From Gammaproteobacteria bacterium (GTDB taxonomy: Bacteria > Pseudomonadota > Gammaproteobacteria > Diplorickettsiales > Diplorickettsiaceae), in assembly GCA_013289115.1 (NCBI GenBank), contig JABDAQ010000004.1, positions 1-45,800 on the forward strand: a DNA stretch of 45,800 nucleotides, read 5' to 3'. Every line of letters begins with the position of its first letter. Position 1 is the stretch's first letter. The notes below the pieces were generated by a model. It did no database searches. It had not been told where the DNA came from and was given only the letters and a program-made list of their open reading frames with translations. A program made the position numbers and the translations under genes. Shown in pieces: positions 25,776-35,262 of this stretch.

Positions 25776-26858
25776 TTAAAACACCGTATCAATCACGCCG
25801 CCGCCCAAGCAATGATCATTTTGGTAAAAAACAACCGATTGTCCAGGCGTTATGGCCCATTGTGATTGCATAAACTCTATATAATAATTTTGATCGGCTG
25901 CATGGGTGACGATACATTCTGTTTCACGTTGGCGATAACGTGTTTTGGCTCTACATTGGAGAGGAAACGCAGGTTTTTCTTGAGCGATCCAGTGTAACTG
26001 ACGACAGCTTAAGCGACGCGCATAGAGATCTGGGTGATCTTTACCTTGCACCACGATTAAACGATTGTTTTCTTGATCTTTTTTACTGACGTACCAAGCA
26101 CCTGAACTATTTTTTTGTCCACCAATATGAAGACCGCGTCGTTGACCTAAGGTGTAATACATTAAACTGTTATGTTCGCCTAACGTATGACCGTCTGTTG
26201 TTTGAATCGGTCCGGGTTGTTTAGCGAGATAAGTTTGTAGAAACTGTGTGAATTTGCGTTCACCGATAAAACAAATACCTGTGCTATCTTTTTTGGCATG
26301 ATTGGGTAGACCAATTTCAGTGGCTAACTCTCTCACCTTGGGTTTAGACAATTTTGCTAAAGGAAATAATGTTTTTGCGAGCTGATCCTGCGTCAGAGTA
26401 TAGAGAAAATAAGTTTGATCCTTGTTGTGATCGTAGCTTTTGTGTAATTGCTGTTGATCATCAAAGCAGAATTTGCGGGCGTAATGCCCTGTTGCAATGT
26501 AATCAGCGCCCATAGCTAAGGCATAGTTCAGAAACAATTTAAATTTAATTTCCTTATTGCATACAATATCAGGATTGGGTGTACGTCCTGCTTGATATTC
26601 TTTTAAAAATTCTTGAAAAACGCGTTCCCAATATTCCTTTGCAAAATTGACATGATGCAAAGGAATACTTAGTTGATCGCAGACAGCTTGTGCATCGGCA
26701 CGATCTACACTGGCATGACAGTAATTTTCCTGATCATCTTGTTCCCAGTTTTTCATGAACAGTGCCTGAACGCGATAGCCTTGCTGTTGTAACAGCCAAG
26801 CGCTGACCGCGGAGTCTACACCGCCTGATAGGCCAACGACTACGTGAGGTTTATTCAT
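25776..26858 (-). CDS. mnmA: tRNA-specific 2-thiouridylase MnmA
   Basis: It puts sulfur on U34 of tRNA-Lys, -Glu and -Gln using ATP and a relayed persulfide. Signatures include VVVGLSGGVDSAVSAWLLQQ (PP-loop), ALFMKNWEQDD, GRTPNPDIVCNKEIKFKLF with the first catalytic Cys, ADYIATGHYAR, DQTYFLYTL, KKDSTGICFIGERKFTQFLQ with the second Cys, and TLGQRRGLHIGG. The C-terminal beta-barrel ends normally at 360 aa. The start overlaps the sco gene by 8 bases and its stop adjoins murD. Confidence 0.97.
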   Translation of the reverse strand: MNKPHVVVGLSGGVDSAVSAWLLQQQGYRVQALFMKNWEQDDQENYCHASVDRADAQAVCDQLSIPLHHVNFAKEYWERVFQEFLKEYQAGRTPNPDIVCNKEIKFKLFLNYALAMGADYIATGHYARKFCFDDQQQLHKSYDHNKDQTYFLYTLTQDQLAKTLFPLAKLSKPKVRELATEIGLPNHAKKDSTGICFIGERKFTQFLQTYLAKQPGPIQTTDGHTLGEHNSLMYYTLGQRRGLHIGGQKNSSGAWYVSKKDQENNRLIVVQGKDHPDLYARRLSCRQLHWIAQEKPAFPLQCRAKTRYRQRETECIVTHAADQNYYIEFMQSQWAITPGQSVVFYQNDHCLGGGVIDTVF

Positions 26859-27417
26859 GCGCTATACCGCGATACGTTTTTTCGATCATAAGCCAATCCT
26901 GTGGTGGCGAAAATACTGCGGCTAACTGACCGTTTGGATTAACAAGATATAATACACCGCTGTGATTAATCTGATAATTTTTCGGATTGGATTGTTCATC
27001 GCGCAGAGCAACTACGCCTAATTGTCGGCTCAAGATATGCAGGGCCGACGGAGTTCCTGTCAATCCTTTAAAGTTTGCATTGAAAGCGTGAACATAATTG
27101 TTTAAAGCGTTCTTAGTATCGCGTTCTGGATCCAGCGTGATAAATAAAATTTGAGGGAGTATTTGTTTATCTGCTTTTAATTTTTGATACAGCTGATTGA
27201 GTCGTGTGAGTGTAATTGGGCAAATACTCATGCAATGTGTGAATCCAAAAAATAAGAGGCTCCAATGTCCTGTCAGATTTTTTTCAGTGAATACATGATT
27301 TGATTCATCTTTCAAGGTAAAGGGCGTTAGCGTCAGAAGCTGGGCCGACGCTGATTGACATAAGGTAAAACACAACAGAATCAAACACATTAATTTGTTT
27401 CTTGCGATCGTATACAT
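26851..27417 (-). CDS. SCO1/SenC/PrrC family copper chaperone
   Basis: Sco proteins are membrane-anchored or exported thioredoxin-fold proteins that help deliver copper to the CuA site of cytochrome c oxidase. The first ~25 residues are a hydrophobic export signal or anchor (LMCLILLCFTLCQSASA). The copper motif CMSICP (CxxxC) follows LLFFGFTHC, and the distant ligand His is in INHSGVLYLV. ITLDPERDT is also characteristic. At 188 aa it is within family range. It is one base from cyoE, supporting a role in terminal oxidase assembly, though no oxidase subunit gene lies in this window. Confidence 0.93.
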   Translation of the reverse strand: MYTIARNKLMCLILLCFTLCQSASAQLLTLTPFTLKDESNHVFTEKNLTGHWSLLFFGFTHCMSICPITLTRLNQLYQKLKADKQILPQILFITLDPERDTKNALNNYVHAFNANFKGLTGTPSALHILSRQLGVVALRDEQSNPKNYQINHSGVLYLVNPNGQLAAVFSPPQDWLMIEKTYRGIAHE

Positions 27418-28311
27418 TCAAACACTCCAAGTTAAATAATGATCGATCAATAAAGCAAAAAATAATATCAGCAGGTAAAAATTTGAATAATGAAAGGTTT
27501 GCAATGCAATTTTTTGACTTTGATGTACAAACAACACAATGGCCCAATATAAAAAACCGGTATTGAGAATAAGATTGACTGCTAAATAAAAAACGCCACT
27601 TAAGCCTGTGATGAAAGGAAGTAAGCTTACTACACTCAGTAATACGGTATACAGTAAGATGCTAAACGCTGTCAATTTTACACCGTGTGTAATAGGCAAC
27701 ATAGGAATATTGGCTTTTTGATAATCTTGATATCTGTGAATAGCTAAGGACCAAAAATGCGGCGGTGTCCATATAAAGATAATTAAAACTAATACAAGAC
27801 TGTTAGGATCAATATGATTTGTTATTGCAGTCCAGCCAAGCAAGGGGGGTGTTGCGCCTGCCAGCCCACCGATCACAATATTTTGCGGCGTGTTACGTTT
27901 TAAAAACGCAGTGTATACCAAGCTATATCCAAGCAGGCTAAATAAGGCCAATAAGGCAGTTAATACATTGATCCAAATAACCAAAATACCGCTGCCAACG
28001 ATTCCCAAGCCCATTGAAAATAAAAAAGCCTGTTTCGGTAAAATCTTTCCAGCTGGCAAGGGACGCTGTTGCGTGCGCTGCATAAGGCGATCGAGCTGAT
28101 AATCCAGGAAGTGATTGAAACCCGCGCTCGCGCTGGCTACGCATCCGATGCCTAAGCAAGCAAAAACAACGGGTTGCCAATTAAGCAAAGCGGGCGTAGC
28201 CAATTGCATGCCGACCAAACTAGTGATGAGCATCAAGGCAACGACAGGTAATTTACACAGCGCTAGATAATCACGATAGGAAGTGTGAATTGTTATCGCA
28301 AGGTTGGCCAT
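27418..28311 (-). CDS. cyoE: Protoheme IX farnesyltransferase (heme O synthase)
   Basis: It farnesylates heme B to heme O in the inner membrane, needed for heme-copper oxidases. The UbiA-type motifs are clear: SAGFNHFLDYQLDRLMQRTQ followed by RPLPAGK (first Asp-rich region), YTAFLKRNTPQNIVIGGLAG, FIWTPPHFWSLAIHRYQDYQ, and then KANIPMLPITHG. There are about nine membrane helices. The frame extends to 28347, but the ATG at 28311 has AGGA just upstream and gives a normal N-terminus (297 aa). The downstream sco gene begins at the next base, so the two are coupled. It heads the minus-strand run cyoE-sco-mnmA-murD-ftsW. Confidence 0.95.
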   Translation of the reverse strand: MANLAITIHTSYRDYLALCKLPVVALMLITSLVGMQLATPALLNWQPVVFACLGIGCVASASAGFNHFLDYQLDRLMQRTQQRPLPAGKILPKQAFLFSMGLGIVGSGILVIWINVLTALLALFSLLGYSLVYTAFLKRNTPQNIVIGGLAGATPPLLGWTAITNHIDPNSLVLVLIIFIWTPPHFWSLAIHRYQDYQKANIPMLPITHGVKLTAFSILLYTVLLSVVSLLPFITGLSGVFYLAVNLILNTGFLYWAIVLFVHQSQKIALQTFHYSNFYLLILFFALLIDHYLTWSV

Positions 28312-28493
28312 TGTTCCTGCAGTTCTTTGAGAGTGAGATAAATGCAAATGATGAGGATACCGAAAGTATTTAATCAGAGCAATTGCGGCGTTCTCACGGA
28401 TTTAACGGATGCAACGATTTCTTTCTCCTATACTTACACGCGCGTGTCACACATCTCTTATATGAAATACTTTTTATTGGAAATAGCAATATT

Positions 28494-30944
28494 ATGCAGG
28501 AAAAAATTTTTTCACATATGAAACTATCCGGCGCTTTAAATGCAGTGGCTAAGGATTTGCCAAGAGCTTTACCTGATATAACGTTTAACGGCAAGGTTTT
28601 ACAAGAGATCATTCGTGAGCATTCTGATTTTCAAAAATATCGTGATAAGCATCCCAATGTTGAAGAACTGACGTTAATGCAAAATTGGTTTGGCACACTA
28701 CAAAAAACACCAGAAATATCAGAAGAGTTGCAATTACAAGAACGCGTAAAAGGGTTATTGGAAACTAGCTTAGGCACTCAAGCCATATACTTAAAACAAC
28801 TATTAGCTATGTTTTTACATCAAGGCGGTTTATTAGATTTACCACATGCTACTTTACAAATTATGTTGCTTCGCTTGAGGATTGCTCAAAATTCTATGTC
28901 GTCTTTCAAGACAGCGCAAGCTCCTTTTATTCGCAGGCATACGAGTATTTATTTAAAGGAGCATGAGCAACAGCCTTATTTAGAAATAATACAAAAGTTC
29001 ATGATGCCAAGATTATGTTTAGATGAAGAATTGAGTCAAGATATCGAGAAAAAATCTGTAGATTATTTACTCGAAGAAAATATGCGTTTGATGTTAGAGG
29101 CAAGCGATTTAAGTTCCCGTACAGATGTATCTGACGAAAGTAAGGAAGGTACAATACGTCGTCAGTGCGATCTTATTTTGAAAGAAAATCGCAAATTAGT
29201 TCTTAAAGAAGAAGCAAGAATTTACGGAGAGGAAGCAAAGCATATTCAAGAAGCAGAGATTGATGGGCAAGCGAGCAGCGCGTTAAAAAAGCTGAACCCG
29301 AGTATTGAAGAAATTGAACGTACGGCTTCTTGTATAGGAGAAGCGACGTATCGTATATCACAGGACAGTGCAAAACGTTTTATAGAAATGTACTCTGAAA
29401 TGTGCGTTGAGAAATCTGATACGGATGGCGTTGCCATGCCATTGAGTTGGATAAAAGCATTTGAGTGGATCGTTGTAAGTGAGACCTTGGAAGAACAATT
29501 AAAATTATGGGCACCTGTATCTAAACGCTTGCTTGCCGATTTACGCGCCTTGTTAGAAAAACTGCCCGAATGTTTTACAAAATCGGATCTCGTGAGGTAT
29601 TTACAACAATTCCCTGACCCTGATCCACGCTATAAAAATCCTTTTAGCGGTATTCGTTCAGCTTCAAGTAGTTTAGCGAGAAGCGTGAAACTGAATGAAC
29701 TCAAATGCAAGCTTATACAGAGTTTATGGCGCGAGCCTAATGATGTCGATCCAGATTATTTGTCTTATTTAAGGGAGTATGTATTAGGTGCATTATTTGG
29801 ATTTGAGAAAGCACTGAGTATTGAGAATGTACAATTACATCGCACAGTAAACATAGTGTTATCTTCTTTGGCAGGACAGAATGATAAATCTATAATTCCC
29901 TTATTATTTTCATATCCTTTGTTTACTTTGCCTCAAAATCACTTAAAAGAAATCATAGAAGCTTGGAGTAAATTGGATGCATATAAATTTTTAACGAAAG
30001 AAAATATAATGATCACTCTGGAGATTTATTTTGATATACCTGCAAAGTCAAGCGCCCGTCTTTTTCCACAAATTCTCTTAAGGAATTTTGAGAAAACTAA
30101 GCAAGTAATTGCGTTTGATTATCTTGCGAATGAATTACTAGATTTTCTTCTTGATGAAATTGATCGCGATAAGCTTGATCATATAACTAGTTTACTGCAG
30201 CTTTTAAATAAAGAATTATTAACTACGTCCGGTCATATTGGAGATAAAGAATTTACACTCGTTCAGCTCGCTTGTGAAAAAAACAGAATATCCGTTTTTC
30301 CTGAGTTGCTTAAGCACGCAGAATTTTTCTTGGAACCTGATTTTATACGCGCAGCAGATTATTTTTTCAAAGGAAGACGTTTTGATTGGTTGCGTTTATT
30401 GCTCGAAAAAAGAATAAAACCCTTAATTAAGGCAAATACTTCTTTTCCTTTACATTCCCAGATTATTGAAACTCTGGCGAAAAGAATAGAGCGCGCGTGT
30501 CATCAAGCTGATTTAACTAAAATAACAGCACAAGAAGTTATAAAACAAGAATGGGATGCTTTTCAGCAATTTGAAAATTTAATTCAATCTTTGTTAAAGA
30601 TTTCTAAAAATTTTAAGGGGAAACATCAATCTGTTGAAAAGCTTATACAAATTGTATGCGGAGTTTGTAAGAGCTATGTCCAAGCGTCTTCTTTTAATAA
30701 AGCAGATATATTTGCTACGCAATTATTTGAACAGATAAAACAATTTAGAAATGAGATACAGATTAAAAATGAAAAACAGAGCAAGCTGAAAAATAAATTG
30801 AACGCACTTTTTTCTTCTGGGCCTTCGCTTATAGAATTACTCGATAGAGTTATAGAGCGCGAAGAGCGCAAGAAGAAGAATAGAGCGCGAGCAAATGTAT
30901 ACGATCTACAACAGCCTGGGCCTTCCGGACTAAGACCTTCTTAG
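28494..30944 (+). CDS. Large helical hypothetical protein, candidate effector (816 aa)
   Basis: No family recognised. The frame opens at 28383, but the ATG at 28494 is preferred: the 37 residues before it are unlike the helical remainder and the ATG has a GGAAA upstream. The sequence is soluble and nearly all helical. Residues ~590-650 (DKEFTLVQLACEKNRISVFP, then DWLRLLLEKRIKPLI) loosely recall an ankyrin-like helical pair. The C-terminal ~75 residues are strongly charged (REERKKKNRARAN), ending QQPGPSGLRPS, a short Pro/Gly-rich tail. There is no signal peptide or membrane helix. It sits alone between the divergent cyoE operon and convergent pldA. An effector role is inferred from size, composition and isolation only. 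Confidence 0.72.
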   Translation: MQEKIFSHMKLSGALNAVAKDLPRALPDITFNGKVLQEIIREHSDFQKYRDKHPNVEELTLMQNWFGTLQKTPEISEELQLQERVKGLLETSLGTQAIYLKQLLAMFLHQGGLLDLPHATLQIMLLRLRIAQNSMSSFKTAQAPFIRRHTSIYLKEHEQQPYLEIIQKFMMPRLCLDEELSQDIEKKSVDYLLEENMRLMLEASDLSSRTDVSDESKEGTIRRQCDLILKENRKLVLKEEARIYGEEAKHIQEAEIDGQASSALKKLNPSIEEIERTASCIGEATYRISQDSAKRFIEMYSEMCVEKSDTDGVAMPLSWIKAFEWIVVSETLEEQLKLWAPVSKRLLADLRALLEKLPECFTKSDLVRYLQQFPDPDPRYKNPFSGIRSASSSLARSVKLNELKCKLIQSLWREPNDVDPDYLSYLREYVLGALFGFEKALSIENVQLHRTVNIVLSSLAGQNDKSIIPLLFSYPLFTLPQNHLKEIIEAWSKLDAYKFLTKENIMITLEIYFDIPAKSSARLFPQILLRNFEKTKQVIAFDYLANELLDFLLDEIDRDKLDHITSLLQLLNKELLTTSGHIGDKEFTLVQLACEKNRISVFPELLKHAEFFLEPDFIRAADYFFKGRRFDWLRLLLEKRIKPLIKANTSFPLHSQIIETLAKRIERACHQADLTKITAQEVIKQEWDAFQQFENLIQSLLKISKNFKGKHQSVEKLIQIVCGVCKSYVQASSFNKADIFATQLFEQIKQFRNEIQIKNEKQSKLKNKLNALFSSGPSLIELLDRVIEREERKKKNRARANVYDLQQPGPSGLRPS

Positions 30945-31865
30945 TTAAATAAAATTATTTAAAGCAATCCCAATGCCAACACTCGTCGTGCGTTGATTAT
31001 ATTCTATTAAGCTTTGACCGTAGCCATGAAATACTTGAATATAGCCTTTTAAATGTTCATTGAGCGGAAAGCTCCAGCTTAAGGTTATGCCAGCGCGTGC
31101 TCCTGCACTTTCAATAAGATTGCGCGCTTCTAATGAAAAAACATGTGGGCCGTATTTGTACGCAAAAACGATTTGTTCATGACCTAAGTAATGTGTCAGA
31201 TCCGGATTTTGTCTTTCATACGTGGTATCGTGAAAAACAAACCACGGTCTTATAATAAATAAACAATGATCAGATGAGGCTACAAACGATACATACGCGC
31301 GGTTCCAGCTGCGTTCCAGCGGGCCGCCAAATCCATTCGATTGATGCTCTACGCCAAGATTGATGACATTGAGTTCCCAATTTTTAGATAGAGGCAAATC
31401 AAATTGACTCGATAAAAATAATTCAGGTTCATAATCCGTTTCTCTAAAAAAGGCACGATGGTTATAAGCTTGCCAATACGATAATTGTGTGTAGGCCGCA
31501 TACAAGGTAGTTCTGCTATTGAGTATGTGCTGCCATACCGGTACAACGAAGCTGAATTGATATTTAAGTTCTCCTTTCTTTAAAGGTTCATTCTCGGGCG
31601 TGTTGCCGCGATAAACATCGTTGTACGGCGATCCTGTGTAGTAGAGGGGCAGAATATAGGTGGGTTTGTATAAGGCAATCGCAAATGGATTAACGACAAT
31701 CGCGTCTGTTTCATCTAGGCGGTTTTTTACTAGATTATTCTGATCAGTATTATCTGAGACAGTGTATTCGTAAGATTGAGTGTGCGTCTGCGTAGTCACT
31801 GAATACGCACAGCAGGGCAAAATCAATAATAAAGTCAGGCTGAGTGTTTGCAAAAAATGTTGCAT
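30945..31865 (-). CDS. pldA: Outer-membrane phospholipase A1 (OMPLA)
   Basis: It hydrolyses acyl chains of phospholipids that reach the outer leaflet of the outer membrane. A signal peptide (LSLTLLLILPCCAYS) precedes a 12-strand-barrel-type sequence. The catalytic triad motif is intact: LGVEHQSNG with His and Ser, then RSWNRAYV with Asn. AYTQLSYWQAYN and FRETDYEPELFLS are also family hallmarks. Length 306 aa is slightly longer than the E. coli protein (289). Its stop lies one base after the helical protein gene and its start is divergent from ruvC. In intracellular bacteria such enzymes have been linked to membrane damage and envelope maintenance; which applies here is not shown. Confidence 0.94.
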   Translation of the reverse strand: MQHFLQTLSLTLLLILPCCAYSVTTQTHTQSYEYTVSDNTDQNNLVKNRLDETDAIVVNPFAIALYKPTYILPLYYTGSPYNDVYRGNTPENEPLKKGELKYQFSFVVPVWQHILNSRTTLYAAYTQLSYWQAYNHRAFFRETDYEPELFLSSQFDLPLSKNWELNVINLGVEHQSNGFGGPLERSWNRAYVSFVASSDHCLFIIRPWFVFHDTTYERQNPDLTHYLGHEQIVFAYKYGPHVFSLEARNLIESAGARAGITLSWSFPLNEHLKGYIQVFHGYGQSLIEYNQRTTSVGIGIALNNFI

Positions 31866-31976
31866 AAATCTATTCTAAGTGGCACTTTTGTTTTAAGTTT
31901 ATTTGAAGCGCAGCAATAGTATGAATGGATCGGATGAATTGAACAAGTGTTACTGTATTTTTATTTCTGTAAGAGG

Positions 31977-32510
31977 ATGAGTATTATCTTAGGGATCGAT
32001 CCGGGTTCGCGCATAACGGGTTTTGGTATAGTTCGTGTTGAATCGAGTAAAAAAGTGTATGTAAACAGTGGGTGCATTCGTTTAGGTGCAGGATCGGTTG
32101 CGCAGCGATTATATAAAATTTCTCAAGAATTACAGTCGATCGTTCAACACTATCAACCGATCGTGGTTGCTGTAGAACAGATTTTTTTTCATCGCAATCC
32201 AACAGCCGCTTTAACTTTAGGACAAGCGCGCGGTGCGGCAATTCTAGGCGCGACAGGGGGAGTTATTCCTTTAGCTGAATATTCTGCGCGCCAAGTCAAA
32301 CAATCGGTTGTAGGTTACGGTGCTGCAAGCAAACAGCAGGTACAGCAAATGGTACGTGTGTTATTAAGCTTGGATGATACGCCTGCCTCTGATGCAGCGG
32401 ATGCTTTAGCAATTGCCTTGTGCCATGCTCAATATCTTCAAACCCATCCATTATTGCGTGATGCACAACTACTTGTGAAAAATAAATTTAGACGAGGCAG
32501 ACGGCGATGA
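31977..32510 (+). CDS. ruvC: Crossover junction endodeoxyribonuclease RuvC
   Basis: It cuts Holliday junctions as a dimer. The catalytic acidic residues are visible: Asp in IILGIDPGSR, Glu in VAVEQIFFHRNPTA, and the pair in ASDAADALAIALCHA. Starting at the ATG at 31977 gives 177 aa and the standard N-terminus; an upstream GTG at 31947 would add ten unlikely residues. AAGAGG directly abuts this ATG, so spacing is poor. ruvA overlaps by 4 bases (ATGA). Confidence 0.96.
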   Translation: MSIILGIDPGSRITGFGIVRVESSKKVYVNSGCIRLGAGSVAQRLYKISQELQSIVQHYQPIVVAVEQIFFHRNPTAALTLGQARGAAILGATGGVIPLAEYSARQVKQSVVGYGAASKQQVQQMVRVLLSLDDTPASDAADALAIALCHAQYLQTHPLLRDAQLLVKNKFRRGRRR

Positions 32511-33097
32511 TCAGTCGATTGCGTGGCGTTTTAGTACTCAAGCAAGCGCCTTTACTTTTGATTGAGGCGGGTCCTCTGACGTATGAGGTACAGGCGTCCA
32601 TGCAAACCTTCGATCGTTTGCCAGAACTCAATCAGGAAATTTTATTATTTACTCATTTTGTCGTACGTGAGGACGGTCATTATCTTTATGGGTTTAGTGA
32701 ACATTTAGAGCGTACTTTATTTCGTGAGTTGATCAAAATTACTGGAATCGGTCCTAAGTTGGCTTTGGTTATTTTATCAAGCATTCGTACCGAAATACTG
32801 ATTGATTACGTCACTCAACAAAATAGTCAAGCGTTAGAACGTTTGCCCGGTATCGGCAAAAAAACTGCACAGCGCTTGATCGTCGAAATGCGGGATCGCT
32901 TAGCACAATTGACTGAGTTAACGCATGCGTCCGTATCTCAGGTGGATACCGTGCACAGTGATGCAGTGAGTGCGTTGATCGCTTTGGGTTATACGCCAGC
33001 ACAGGCAAGACGCGCTGTGGAAGCGGTGCGTCAACCGAATCATACGGTTGAAGTTTTAATTCGATTGGCCTTAAGTCAAGCACAAGGTGTAACGTAA
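32507..33097 (+). CDS. ruvA: Holliday junction branch migration complex subunit RuvA
   Basis: It binds four-way junctions as a tetramer and loads RuvB. It starts [11 protein letters not shown] and has the tandem helix-hairpin-helix segments [16 protein letters not shown] and [21 protein letters not shown]. The C-terminal RuvB-contacting domain has [20 protein letters not shown]. It is 196 aa. Both neighbours overlap it (4 bases with ruvC, 1 base with ruvB), so translation is likely coupled. Confidence 0.97.
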   Translation: MISRLRGVLVLKQAPLLLIEAGPLTYEVQASMQTFDRLPELNQEILLFTHFVVREDGHYLYGFSEHLERTLFRELIKITGIGPKLALVILSSIRTEILIDYVTQQNSQALERLPGIGKKTAQRLIVEMRDRLAQLTELTHASVSQVDTVHSDAVSALIALGYTPAQARRAVEAVRQPNHTVEVLIRLALSQAQGVT

Positions 33098-34110
33098 TGC
33101 GAACGACAGAAACACGCGTTGTTAGTCCACAAAGTCGTTCTACTGATGTTGTATTAGAACGCACGATTCGACCGCTTATTTTGTCGGATTATATTGGCCA
33201 AAGCAAAGTGCGAGCGCAAATTCAAATTTTTATTCAAGCTGCGATCACACGTATGCAAGCCTTAGATCATGTATTAATTTTTGGTCCACCAGGTCTCGGT
33301 AAAACGACTTTGGCGCAAATTATTGCACGCGAGTTAGGTGTGCAATTTAAACAGACCTCTGGGCCTGTATTGGAACGCGCCGGTGATTTAGCTGCTTTAT
33401 TGACAAACTTGGGACCGCGGGATGTTTTATTTATCGATGAAATTCATCGGCTCAGCCCCATGTTAGAAGAAATTTTATATCCGGCTTTAGAAGATTATCA
33501 ACTCGATATTATGATCGGTGAAGGTCCAGCCGCGCGTTCCATTAAGTTAGATCTTCCGCCTTTTACTTTAGTAGGTGCAACAACGCGTGCCGGTTTACTT
33601 ACTTCTCCGTTACGCGATCGGTTTGGTATCATTCAACATTTAGAATTTTACTCTGTACAGGAATTAACTGAAATAGTCTTGCGTACAGCAACTATTTTGG
33701 AGATTACTTTAGATTTGGATGCGGCTGGAGAGATCGCGCATCGTGCGCGTGGGACGCCTCGCATCGCGAATCGTTTACTAAAACGTGTGCGCGATTTTGC
33801 TCAAGTAAAATCGGATGCACATGTCACACGTTCTCTTGCCGCGGCCGCATTGGATTTATTAGAAGTCGATCAACATGGATTTGATGGTCAAGATCGTAAA
33901 TTTTTGTCGACCTTGATCGATCTCTTCGAAGGGGGACCTGCGGGTTTAGACAGCTTGGCCAGCGCGATCGGTGAAGAAAGTGATACGATTGAAGAAGTTT
34001 TGGAACCTTATTTAATTCAGCAAGGTTTTATTGTGCGCACACCCAGAGGTCGTGTTGCTACCAAGCGTGCTTATTTGCATTTACAGCGCACATTGCCTTC
34101 GGAGGTTTGA
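33097..34110 (+). CDS. ruvB: Holliday junction branch migration ATPase RuvB
   Basis: Hexameric AAA+ motor that drives branch migration with RuvA. Motifs: [12 protein letters not shown], Walker [38 protein letters not shown], Walker [21 protein letters not shown], sensor 1 [20 protein letters not shown], and sensor 2 [18 protein letters not shown] winged-helix domain follows ([18 protein letters not shown]). It is 337 aa, full length. It shares a base with ruvA (TAATG), and tolQ begins on the next base. Confidence 0.98.
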   Translation: MRTTETRVVSPQSRSTDVVLERTIRPLILSDYIGQSKVRAQIQIFIQAAITRMQALDHVLIFGPPGLGKTTLAQIIARELGVQFKQTSGPVLERAGDLAALLTNLGPRDVLFIDEIHRLSPMLEEILYPALEDYQLDIMIGEGPAARSIKLDLPPFTLVGATTRAGLLTSPLRDRFGIIQHLEFYSVQELTEIVLRTATILEITLDLDAAGEIAHRARGTPRIANRLLKRVRDFAQVKSDAHVTRSLAAAALDLLEVDQHGFDGQDRKFLSTLIDLFEGGPAGLDSLASAIGEESDTIEEVLEPYLIQQGFIVRTPRGRVATKRAYLHLQRTLPSEV

Positions 34111-34794
34111 GTGGACACAGGTTTATTTTACTATTTTGAGCATGCCAGTGTTGTTGTACAAGCGGTGATGTTGCTGTTGTTGCTGGCTTCAATTTTATCT
34201 TGGGCTATCATCGTGCAACGTTGGTTTGTTTTGCGACGTGTACGCACACTGTTACAAACGTTTGAAACAATGTTTTGGTCAGGTATCAGTTTTCAGCAAT
34301 TGTATGATGATTTAACCCGTAAACCGGCTGTTTTACCGGAAGGATTAGCACGTATTTTTACATCAGGGTTTTCCGAGTGGTTACGCATGCAAGGAAAAAA
34401 TGCGCCTACGCACACTTTGCTGGAAGCGGTACAGCGTGCGATGCGTATTGCTTATACGCAAGAGTTAGAACAGGTTGAACAGCATATTCCTTGGTTAGCG
34501 ACGATTGGTTCAACGAGTCCCTACATTGGTTTGTTAGGAACAGTCTGTGGCATTATGACCTCGTTTCAAGCATTATCTACTGTGCAAACGGGCATGACGA
34601 TCGGGGCCGTTGCACCGGGTATTTCAGAAGCGCTGCTAACAACCGCTTTGGGATTATTCGCAGCGATTCCGGCCGTTATTTTTTATAATCGTTACTGTTA
34701 TCATGTGGATGTATTAGCAAACGTTTATTATACCTTTCAGGAAGAATTTTCTCGTATTTTATATCGTCAGATACACGATGAGGCGTGTTCATGA
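34111..34794 (+). CDS. tolQ: Tol-Pal system protein TolQ
   Basis: Proton-channel subunit of the TolQRA motor, which maintains outer-membrane integrity and invagination during division. Three membrane helices: ~17-37 (VVQAVMLLLLLASILSWAII), then ~140-160 around the conserved WLATIGSTSPYIGLLGTVCG segment, and ~172-195 (EALLTTALGLFAAIPAVIFY). The start is GTG immediately after the ruvB stop. It overlaps tolR by 4 bases (ATGA). Closest to TolQ rather than ExbB because of the tolR and tolA neighbours. Confidence 0.95.
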   Translation: MDTGLFYYFEHASVVVQAVMLLLLLASILSWAIIVQRWFVLRRVRTLLQTFETMFWSGISFQQLYDDLTRKPAVLPEGLARIFTSGFSEWLRMQGKNAPTHTLLEAVQRAMRIAYTQELEQVEQHIPWLATIGSTSPYIGLLGTVCGIMTSFQALSTVQTGMTIGAVAPGISEALLTTALGLFAAIPAVIFYNRYCYHVDVLANVYYTFQEEFSRILYRQIHDEACS

Positions 34795-35234
34795 TCCAAA
34801 TGCGTTCTAGCGCTTCGAGACCTCGGCGCTTGATGACCGAATTAAATCTTGTGCCTTACATCGATGTAATGTTGGTGCTGCTTGTTATTTTTATGATAAC
34901 AGCGCCTTTATTATCGCAAGGTGTTCACGTAAATTTACCTAAAGCGCAAGCATCGACAATACAGGCGGCGAATAAGTCGATCATCCTGACGGTGGATGCG
35001 CAGAATCATTATTATTTAAATACAGCGCAGAATCCGAACCGTAGTTTGGATTCTGCGCAATTAGTGTCGCAATTGGCGCTGGATTTGCATGATGCGTCTG
35101 ATCGCTGTGTATTTATTAAAGGAGATAAAACAGTATCGTATGGATCGATGATTACGGCAATGACTTTATTGCAGCAAGCGGGCGTTGCAAAGATTTATTT
35201 GCTCGCAGCGGCGCCTGATAAAAAAATATCGTAA
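34791..35234 (+). CDS. tolR: Tol-Pal system protein TolR
   Basis: Second motor subunit of Tol-Pal, with a single N-terminal membrane helix and a periplasmic domain. LNLVPYIDVMLVLLVIFMIT contains the conserved channel Asp, followed by APLLSQGVHVNLPKA. The periplasmic part ends DKTVSYGSMITAMTLLQQAG, typical of ExbD/TolR. The ATG at 34791 overlaps the tolQ stop; a GTG six bases earlier is less likely. Length 147 aa. tolA does not follow directly: a glycosyltransferase gene is inserted. Confidence 0.95.
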   Translation: MIQMRSSASRPRRLMTELNLVPYIDVMLVLLVIFMITAPLLSQGVHVNLPKAQASTIQAANKSIILTVDAQNHYYLNTAQNPNRSLDSAQLVSQLALDLHDASDRCVFIKGDKTVSYGSMITAMTLLQQAGVAKIYLLAAAPDKKIS

Positions 35235-35262
35235 TGAACTCGCTTTTTATTGTTAGGGATGT

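Noticed and set aside
31939-31967. TTGAAC / TATTTC pair as a promoter for ruvC
   Set aside because: The -10 match is poor and the start point would fall at the ATG, leaving no leader.
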